This document shows, piece by piece, positions 54,928-64,000 of a stretch of DNA of 64,000 nucleotides. The DNA comes from Paraspadella gotoi (Eukaryota; Chaetognatha): positions 827,756 through 891,755 of the forward strand of contig CM119263.1 of NCBI GenBank assembly GCA_051294375.1, given 5' to 3'. A program made the position numbers and the translations under genes. A model generated the notes under the pieces. That model did no database searches. It was not told where the DNA came from and was given only the letters and a program-made list of their open reading frames with translations. Within the stretch, counting starts at the first letter, position 1; the number at the start of each line of letters is the position of its first letter.

Positions 54928-55382
54928 TCCCCTTCGTGAAAGTAGGTCAATATTTAGTCAAAATTCCCCACGAGATTTTCATAGTTTTATTTAAACATTT
55001 GACGTATGAAGGTTAAAAGTAGAAACGGATACATTAAAAACGTAATAATTTTTGTTTTTAAATTTGTAAAAACATTTTATAGGTTCGGATTAGTTAAACT
55101 ATTAAACATTACAATTTCTACTAACCCTTTTCTTTTGTCCAATTCTCCCTTTGTCCACATGCTCGTTCCGACGTGCTCCATTTTTTAATTTTTGATATCA
55201 AAATTTCAATCGATTTTTTTTCACTTTTGAACACAAAACTTAAATACAAAAAAAAGATGCTTTTTTTCACCGGTTGAGTTCTGCTGGTGCTGTTCTCACG
55301 GATTCACGATTCACAATCGTCGATCCTCGAAGCGTCTGATTTTCGCAAGAGATGAATATCGATCGCTCGTGATTCAATGGGG

Positions 55383-55419
<37 letters not shown>

Positions 55420-56640
55420 GACCGCCTCCAAAGGATGAAGATCCTCCCGAATCGTCTCGACCGCTCCGACGAATCTTCGAGGCTTCGACACCCAATCTTC
55501 TCAACCTCGAGATGGTGTGTTCATTTGTTTTTTTTTTTACATTATTTTTCGGTCCGTTAATTCATAATGAAAATTTTTATATATTTATTTATATTGTATT
55601 CGCGATATGAAAAAAAAACCTTTTCAAAAATTATAAATTTTGTTTTCCGAAAAAGGACGAAACCTCAACAAAGAAAATCAAATAATTTTTTAAAATTTGA
55701 TAAGATAAGTTATGATATGTTGCTGCGAGTATGGAATCTGCCGAGAGCTGGCGAGCGAATACCGGAAACATCACACTAAACCAGCGTGACCGTGAGGGGA
55801 TTGAACACGGTACTCATCGTTGGTGAGCTAGTACTTAGCTATCCAAGCTAATGGGACGAGGAGAGCTTCATTTAGCTAAACGGGGGCAAATTTAGGATTC
55901 GCCACAATATGTGTTCTTAGAACCTTTTTTGCTATCCCCTTAGTTTTCAATCAGAAACAAAGAAATATAAAACTAGAAATAAAAAAAAGCTTGGTCGGTC
56001 TGTCTCTCTCTTATCTCTCTGCTTCTATTTTGTCTGACTTAAAAACTCCAGCGAAATGTCAAAAATGATTACAAAGACGTAATCAGGAACTTAATCAAAA
56101 GGAAAGGAAATATTATAAGCCAAATCATAAGCCTTCGATTTTTATTTTTAGAACGTCACGTATCAATTCGTATAGATTCAATCAAATAAATTCTACAATA
56201 TCCTTTTTTTTCGCGGCAATCTAATATGAAATTCTATTACAAAACCATAAAAAATGTATTAAAATTAAATTAAACAAAACGACTAGTATCGAAAAGAGAA
56301 AGTTTCTTTGGAAAATTCTTACAAAATTATTCACAATTAGAAATAAAAAAAATTATATAAAATTTAATTTTCCTACAAAAATTAAACAACAAAATAAATA
56401 GAAACAAAAGACGCACAGTTAATAAATTGATGCGAAACAACATTTGGTTTACGAATCGTGAAAAAGAGAAACAGTAAAATGCTACGTCGATTGATTGATT
56501 GATTGAGCCCCACCGAGAAAAAAATATTAATGAATGCTAAGCATCAATGAACCGAAAACAAGGCACCCAATTAAAATGTGATAATAATCTTATAAAAGGT
56601 TAAGACACTTGAACCGGAATTTGTTTGTTTTTAATCTACT
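54928..56640. other. Spacer between the aldo-keto reductase and HMG-box genes
   Basis: Should contain the reductase promoter and the HMG-box 3' UTR. (CAT)12 at 55385-55420 creates Asp-, His- or Met-run ORFs. A SINE fragment is at 55725-55870, and AATAAA for the HMG-box gene at 56141-56146. No TATA box recognised. Confidence 0.5.
55725..55870 (-). mobile_element. tRNA-like SINE fragment
   Basis: Reverse complement has TAGCTTGGATAGCTAAGTAC and B-box-like GTGTTCAATCCCC at tRNA-like spacing. Confidence 0.5.
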
Positions 56641-56795
56641 CGATCGTCACTCGATTATCACTCGATCGTCACTCGATCGCCAATCGATCGCCAATCGATC
56701 GTCACTCGATCGTCACTCGATCGTCACTCGATCGTCACTCGATCGTCACTCGATCGTCACTCGATCGTCACTCGATCGTCACTCGATCGTCAATC
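56641..56795. repeat. 11-bp tandem repeat after the HMG-box gene stop
   Basis: TCACTCGATCG repeated about 13 times, ending at the stop codon (56790-56792). Three 11-mers make 33 bp, so it also reads open on the plus strand; that ORF is an artefact. Confidence 0.95.
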
Positions 56796-57570
56796 GTCGT
56801 ATCTTTTGTAAATCGACGTTGATCGTCTCGAAGACTTTGGACGAAGGCCGACGATTTGATTCGAATCTTCAGCGCCGCTTGACGAAGAAGTGGCGACTTC
56901 GGGGGCGTCGCTTTGTGACGAGGCGACGCCGGCGGAGTTGGCGGCGTCGCTGGGCGTTTTTGAGTCCTCGGCCGACGTCTTGTCGGTCTCGTCGGCATTG
57001 ATCGATTCCTTGTCGGCCGGAATGTCGGCCGGAATGTCGTCCTTTTTCGAATTATTCTCCGGCGATTTCCCGTCGTTCGAACCGGCGCTATTTTCTCGGC
57101 TTCCACCGCGGCGCGTCTTTAACGGCGACGTCTTTTTCGTCGGCGCGGCGCCGGATTTTTCCTCGGCGCCTTTCTCATCGTCGACGCCGCCTTCGTCGAT
57201 GAGCAGATTGGAATCCTCGTCGGTCTCCGAAGCGTCCGCGTTGGACTCCGATTCGAGGCGGCGTCGGACATGTGATACCGGCGTCTTTTTCGGCGTGGTC
57301 GCGATGGAATCGACGCTGGATCCTTCGGCTTCCGTCGCCGGTTTTTTTTCCGGCGAAACGGATTCGAAGAGGAGTTCATCGTCGCCGACAACGACTTCCG
57401 TTTTGATGACGACTTTTTCCGGCGTCTCGGCTTTCAACTGATGCTGCTGTTGCTGCTGCAAGAGATTGTGCAACAGTTTTGAGGTTCGACCCGCGGAATC
57501 GGACCCTTCTTCGTCGGCTTCGTCCAGGAGCGTCTTCGTAGGGAAAGGCGTCACCACACCGGTCGAGGTT
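56790..57570 (-). CDS. HMG-box gene exon S9 (C-terminus and stop)
   Basis: Acceptor TTTCCTTCCAG, 1+780 nt. TSTGVVTPFPTKTLLDEAD leads to SKLLHNLLQQQQQHQ. LLHNLL fits LxxLL, the nuclear receptor interaction motif. The rest is acidic, Ser/Thr/Lys-rich and disordered, ending KSSRRSTSIYKRYDD. Both other strand and frames are open because of the GC-rich codon pattern; phase, splice sites and composition favour this one. Confidence 0.88.
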
Positions 57571-60500
57571 CTGGAAGGAAATAATTATGTTGAGAAATCA
57601 AATGTACCGTGGTTCAACCACAATAAAAATTATTTAATAAATATTTTTAAAAAAAGCAATCTTACCCCGTGACTTCGAAAATACTAAAACTATTTTGACG
57701 GGATAGCAAAGAAAGTCATGAAAAGCAAAGCGGAAGATAAAGCAAGAGCATTTATGTTATTATATTATTATATTATATTATTATATATGTAATTAAAAAG
57801 TCACAATTAATGTGATAACGTCCTTTTAAAGCATTTATTCACCTGTGAAGTCTATCGTCATTCCCGGCGTAAACGGAGAGAGCGCCTCCTCTTTTCCCGG
57901 CAAAGGAGGAACTGGCGCCGTCGTTTCCGGCGAAGGGGGAACCGGATGAGACGCAAACGGCGCCGATCGAAGTTCGGATTTGATTTCCGGTCGATTCGGG
58001 AGAACGGACCAAAGTCGCCTGACCCAAATTCGGGGCGATGGGGACGTAGGGTGTCTGATTTAGATTTAAGGGTTTAAATTAATAAGATTATATTAATTTA
58101 ATTTAATTTAATTGTTAAATTAATTGTTTTCCTTTTTGTTTTTTTTTTTGTTTTTGTTTCCTCACCGCACTTTGCGAGTAGTCTTTCTTTTTTCTCGGCA
58201 ACCTCGAATGCTTGGGTTGGTATTTGTAATGCGGAAAAATCTTTTTGTGTTCTGAACGAATAAAATAAATATTAAAGCTGCCTCACTGCTGTCCCTCCTC
58301 AGCCTCGTCTCAATGGCTGAGCAGGATAAATCATCTCGTTAAAACCGTGCGTCCCGGGTTCAATCCTTGGGTATCCCGGTTCTGGCTTAAATGTAATGGA
58401 GCCGGTCAAAACATGCCAATGACAGGGTGCAGTCACTGAGGGTCTGCAGCCCCTACGCCAGTTGGTGAGATACCCCGCGTCCCGGTTATCACTGTCAAAT
58501 TCGACCTAAAGCAACTTTCCATCGACAACCCGGCCTCACTCACTCGACACCCTTTCCTCACCCAATCGATGCTCCTCGGCCTTCTTCTGCCACTCCTGCT
58601 TCTCCTCCGTCGGGAGGGCGTTCCATTTCGCGCCGAGGATTTTGGAAAGGTCGGCGTGATGGATCTCGGGTCTTTCCGATCGAATTATCTCGCGCATGTG
58701 TTTGGACCAGAGCATGAACATGTTCATAGGGCGGACAATCTTTTTAGGATCGCGTCTGAGCCGAATAAAAACAAAACAAAAAGAGATGGATTTAATATTA
58801 CGTGAATGCGAATTAATTAACTACAGTCCTTAATAAAAACCACGAAACGATGTACTCTCTTGGGTATTCAGCGGTTTTTCTTATAAAACAATTTTTCAAA
58901 AGACTTTTAGAATGAAACTCTTTCGAATTCCTCTCATGTTTACTCGCCTCAAATAATGAGTCGCTTCTACTAACTAAACGCTTGTACATAGGATTAGCAG
59001 ATTTCACTTAAAACCTTTGAATAAAACTTGAAGCATCAGATAGACCGCACATCTGAGAAGTTTCACGGAAGAATTTCAAAGCAGCACTCATTCTAAGGCT
59101 TTTTCTCAAGACTTGCGAATAATTTTCGAAGCATCCCTTTATAGTGGACTAAAATCCACCGACCGTTCATCAGCGGCCATCGGTGCAGGAGGAAAGTCAT
59201 TCGCCTCCCAACCCAAAGGACCGGGGTTCTAGCCCGGTGGTCGCCTAGCAGTTAAGAGGGGCGGGTCGCTTAACCCGACTGTAACACAAGTTACAGCTTG
59301 ATCCGAAGCTCAGGGACTGCTTATACTGAACGGTTCTGTTACTAACAACAATCATTACAGTCTCTTCACCTTTACATTTTAGTTGGCGTGAAGACACATT
59401 TAACCACACCAGACATCACCTTAAGGCTTTAGCGTGAGATTTGGAGATGGCTTTGATGGGTTCTAATGGCGGCGGCGACTCCGACGCTTCGCAGGGCTTC
59501 GGTGCGAGAGGTTTTCCGAAGACGACACCCAACGACGTCGACTGCCTGACGACCCTGGACACGGATCTCGACGCCCAGGGCGGAAGAATGCAGCCTGGGG
59601 TTTGGAGTGGACCGGTGACAGCTCGAGTATCTGATCGGGAGACAATGTGATTTTGTCATGAAATGAGAGTAACGAACCCTGAAGAGACATAAGGTTTTAT
59701 TTTGAGAGGTTAATGATACGATGACCTTGGAGCTCGGAATAAAACCGGTCAAATACAGAAAAAGAGAGAAAGAGAGAGAGAAAAAGAGAGAAAGAGAGAA
59801 AGAAAGAGAGAGAGAGAGTAATAACTTTTATATTATTCTTATACACAATCGCAGGAGTATCAAGCCACCTTGTTGATGCTAGTTCAGGGTACAAAAGTAA
59901 TTATCAAATCCGAGTTAATAAATTAGATTGGCAGAGAGCATCGATTGAACGCTACAAAGCACAGTATTGCTATCTTGTAACATGGTTGAAGGCATTATAA
60001 ATAAATAAATATTTTAAATTGGATGAACCAATTATATATAGAATATTAATTTAGTAACTAATATTAGTAAATCAATAACGAAAACCTTACCATGACTCTC
60101 CACGCCCACTGGATCGATTTCCTCGTCCTCGGAACCGGATTCCGAGGTTTGCGACGTCGTCGTCGTCGTCGTCGCATTGAGCGGAGGTGGAATCGAAGCG
60201 GATCTCGAGATCATTCGTCCATCGAGACTCATGTAGTAGCCTTGCAGAGACTCAGGGGCGTGCCAAGACGATCCAGCACCGGCGACAGGGGTGTCGGCAT
60301 TCCCGGAGTCTTCCGTTCCCGTTTTGACGCCGCCGACAGAGGAGAGACGAGGGCGCTTCTTCGGCGGAAGGTTGGACGGAGTGGGGTCCGCCTGATCGGA
60401 GCATTTGTCGGCCCCTGTTGAAGACAGATTGTCGAGTGAGGTGTTGTTGTTATCATTGTTGTTGTTGTCGTTCACAAACCGTTGATTTGGAGATTGAGCG

Positions 60501-61717
60501 GCTCCTCGCCTCCATCCCCCGCGGAGTCGGATCCCGTCGACGATCTGTTCCGACTTTCGACGGTCGACTTCGTTTTCTCTGAAGGAAAAGAAACAAAATA
60601 AAAATAAATAAATATAAAAGTCTTTAGAAAATTGATTTAAAAAAAAATTGTTTAATGTTTATCATGGCAAACAGCGTACAGAGTATAAAACTAGAAGGAA
60701 TCGGTAGTCTATGACCACTGGTCATATTAATGTTTATTATGACAAACAGTCTTACAAAGTTTAGTACAACAGCAACTTACCCACGGAGTTGGCGTCAACG
60801 CCTTGGTGACTCGAGTTCGGCGATGTTAGGGGCGTGGCCTGCGGTCCAGCGAACTGGGCGTTGTTGACGACCTGATCGGAGTGCTCCAGCATCGCGAGGA
60901 CGTCGCCCACGGTCTTCATGCTGTGGAGGTTGATGAACGCCGAGCCTGTGAGAAATTAACTTTGTGAGAAATTTCTGAGGAGAGAACGATTAGACAATTG
61001 CGAGGTTTGAAATATATGGACATATGGCTACTAGCCATTGGCTAGTGGCTACAGTTAGTCCCTGAGTTTAACGTCCGTCCCCCTTACTAGAAAGCACAAG
61101 GCGCGATTATGAGAATGCTTGGTGCTAATGGTATCAAACAAGTTAATTACTTATTATTTGCATCAATTTCGGCACAAAAATATTTCGTTGACCAAATCTT
61201 GGACAATTAAAGTTTCTCAGTCTGACCGGTGACCTTTAAAGCCTCAGATTTATGAACAATTAAAGTTTTTTTGTCTGACCCGTGACCATTAAAGATTCAG
61301 ATTTATGAACAATTAAAGTTTCTTTGTCTGACCCGTGACCTTTAAAGCTTCAGATTTTCAATGAAAGATTTTCAATGAAATATCACTTTTTGACAATCAA
61401 TCAATCAATCGATACTTCCCCTTCATTTTCACCTTCTTTGACGCCCTGACCGGCGGACTTTCGCACTGTCGTCTTGTAAATGTCCATGACGGTCTCGTAC
61501 CCTCCGGCCATGGCGGGACGTTGGATCCGGTATAGCTCCAGGAAGACAGTCTTCCTCCAAGTGAAGTCAAGATCCGCTGAGCTGATGAAGCCCATAGCGA
61601 AGCAGATCCCGCGGTCGAGCACGTGGAGGCTCCAGCCGAGAGGGAGGAAGGCTGGAATAAGTTGGACCATGTCTTGGATGGTGGAGATGGGGAAGTCGGT
61701 CGAGGTGGTTTGGGTGG
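56790..61717 (-). CDS. SOX-type HMG-box transcription factor, 9 exons, 5' end not found
   Basis: Seen: exons 61433-61717, 60781-60945, 60480-60578, 60091-60414, 59420-59630, 58562-58755, 58166-58251, 57843-58054 and 56790-57570 join in phase into 784 codons plus stop. The HMG box spans two exons: RDPKKIVRPMNMFMLWSK, ADLSKILGAKWNALPTEEK, then EHKKIFPHYKYQPKH. Family knowledge: SOX proteins bind and bend ACAAAG-like DNA in the nucleus. The signature RPMNAFMVW is RPMNMFMLW here, so it is a divergent member; the SKILG stretch recalls SoxD and the HKKxxPxYKYQP end recalls SoxE, and I do not assign a subgroup. N-terminal to the box are an unrecognised ~110-residue folded-looking region, an EEPLNL CtBP-like motif and a basic PPKKRPR signal. 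C-terminal is Ser/Glu-rich and disordered. A possible AATAAA is at 56141-56146. Confidence 0.87.
57843..58054 (-). CDS. HMG-box gene exon S8
   Basis: Acceptor AAATCTAAATCAG, donor CACAG/GTGAAT, 70 codons plus 2 nt. TPYVPIAPNLGQATLVRSPE then Gly/Ser-rich sequence with FAGND, FAGKR and YAGND, a degenerate six-residue repeat. No domain recognised. Confidence 0.82.
58166..58251 (-). CDS. HMG-box gene exon S7 (end of the HMG box)
   Basis: 86 nt; acceptor TATTCGTTCAG, donor GTGCG/GTGAGG. EHKKIFPHYKYQPKHSRLPR then KKKDYSQSA is the C-terminal arm of a SOX box (compare HKKDHPDYKYQPRR). Too short to stand out on its own. Confidence 0.9.
58290..58515 (+). mobile_element. tRNA-derived SINE
   Basis: A-box TGGCTGAGCAGG at 58314-58325 and B-box GGTTCAATCC at 58357-58366, followed by ~140 bp of unrelated sequence. 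It cannot fold as a complete tRNA. It lies in the intron that splits the HMG box. Confidence 0.65.
58562..58755 (-). CDS. HMG-box gene exon S6 (main part of the HMG box)
   Basis: Acceptor TTATTCGGCTCAG, donor TTGG/GTGAGG, 194 nt. KKIVRPMNMFMLWSKHMREI then IRSERPEIHHADLSKILGAK and WNALPTEEKQEWQKKAEEHR covers helices 1, 2 and most of 3. The Asn and Phe/Met minor-groove residues of RPMNxFM are conserved; the Ala after Asn is Met. Confidence 0.93.
59155..59330 (+). mobile_element. tRNA-like SINE fragment
   Basis: GCAGGAGGAAAGTCATTCGC and a B-box-like GGGTTCTAGCCC about 30 bp on. In the intron before the HMG-box exon. Confidence 0.45.
59420..59630 (-). CDS. HMG-box gene exon S5
   Basis: Acceptor CTCCCGATCAG, donor TTAAG/GTGATG, 211 nt with phases matching S4 and S6. 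Phase picks the frame LQTPGCILPPWASRSVSRVV, RQSTSLGVVFGKPLAPKPCE and KAISKSHAKALR, which leads into the HMG box. The other frames and the plus-strand frame at 59441-59650 are shadows. Confidence 0.8.
60091..60414 (-). CDS. HMG-box gene exon S4
   Basis: Acceptor CTGTCTTCAACAG, donor CATG/GTAAGG, 2+321+1 nt. GADKCSDQADPTPSNLPPKK then RPRLSS holds a basic nuclear-localisation-like cluster. SLQGYYMSLDGRMISRSASI is followed by a Thr6 run from (CGT)n and an acidic SGSEDEEIDPVG segment. Confidence 0.82.
60480..60578 (-). CDS. HMG-box gene exon S3 (CtBP-like motif)
   Basis: 99 nt between CTTTTCCTTCAG and donor AACG/GTTTGT, followed by a 65-nt intron. The phase-matched frame reads KTKSTVESRNRSSTGSDSAG then GEEPLNLQIN. 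PLNL is a variant of the CtBP-binding PxDLS motif; vertebrate Sox6 has PLNLSS. A continuous frame through the mini-intron exists but is Asn-rich and less natural. Confidence 0.75.
60781..60945 (-). CDS. HMG-box gene exon S2
   Basis: Acceptor ATTTCTCACAG, donor GTGG/GTAAGT, phase 1 on both sides. SAFINLHSMKTVGDVLAMLE then HSDQVVNNAQFAG completes the region begun in S1; the rest (TPLTSPNSSHQGVDANSV) is linker-like. Confidence 0.8.
61204..61360. repeat. 52-53-bp tandem triplet in HMG-box gene intron
   Basis: Three units starting CAATTAAAGTTT, each with TGACCxGTGACCxTTAAAG. Two TGACC half-sites spaced as a DR1 occur in each unit (61223, 61276, 61329). Confidence 0.88.
61433..61717 (-). CDS. HMG-box gene exon S1 (unrecognised N-terminal domain)
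   Basis: Acceptor CAACTCTCCCCAG, donor GAAG/GTGAAA, 2+282+1 nt. Reads STIQDMVQLIPAFLPLGW, LDRGICFAMGFISSADLDFT and LELYRIQRPAMAGGYETVMD. The balance of hydrophobic, aromatic and Gly residues suggests a folded domain, not a disordered tail. I do not recognise it. The preceding exon must end in phase 1 and was not found. Confidence 0.75.

Positions 61718-64000
<2,283 letters not shown>

Noticed and set aside
55304-55504. Asp12 ORF as first exon of the aldo-keto reductase
   Set aside because: The run comes from (CAT)n; the reductase ORF already has a Met start and no donor or acceptor pair links them.
56609-57001. Plus-strand ORF with HSIVTRSSLDR repeats
   Set aside because: Produced by the 11-bp tandem repeat read in three frames, overlapping the real minus-strand exon.
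56890-57441. 183-codon plus-strand ORF
   Set aside because: Shadow of exon S9; it has no splice continuity, while the minus frame joins S8 in phase.

Overview
This is nuclear DNA of an animal, most likely a protostome invertebrate. Coding capacity is split into short, GC-richer exons with GT-AG junctions in AT-rich DNA packed with (GA)n, (CTTT)n and (CGT)n microsatellites, foldback transposons and tRNA-like SINEs. The recognisable products are an ecdysone-receptor/LXR-type (NR1H) nuclear receptor, a SOX-type HMG-box protein, an L-galactose-dehydrogenase-type aldo-keto reductase, and a tRNA-Ser(AGA). I cannot name the clade from sequence alone.

Layout: 1-6.1 kb is intergenic or 3' flank with simple repeats. 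6.1-24.8 kb holds the nuclear receptor on the minus strand. Its DNA-binding domain (16.5-16.8 kb), hinge (16.1-16.3 kb) and six ligand-binding exons (15.5 down to 12.9 kb, then the last exon at 6.1-6.2 kb after a 6.7 kb intron) are secure. Five A/B-domain exons between 24.8 and 17.7 kb are assigned by splice sites and phase. 24.9-29.3 kb has a tandem array of mini-exon-like units and AT-rich DNA. 29.3-40.1 kb is a tandem duplication (or a haplotype duplication made by the assembly). Its first copy carries a 2.96 kb foldback transposon that is absent from the second copy, and each copy has a CCAAT/TATA promoter and a 42-bp satellite. 40-50 kb is mostly low complexity with one or two exon candidates.

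50.4-54.9 kb holds the complete six-exon aldo-keto reductase (359 aa, minus strand). Its long third intron contains the tRNA-Ser gene on the plus strand and a second foldback element. 56.8-61.7 kb holds nine minus-strand exons of the HMG-box gene with every splice phase matching; the 5' end is not found. The remaining 61.7-64 kb is repeats.

The three genes are neighbours, not an operon. The receptor and the SOX-type protein are both expected to be transcription factors. Single-base reading-frame breaks inside otherwise perfect receptor exons, many one-base length differences between the duplicated blocks, and a gap flanked by the same ~97 bp on both sides show that the assembly has indel errors. 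Reading-frame conclusions should be weighed with that in mind.
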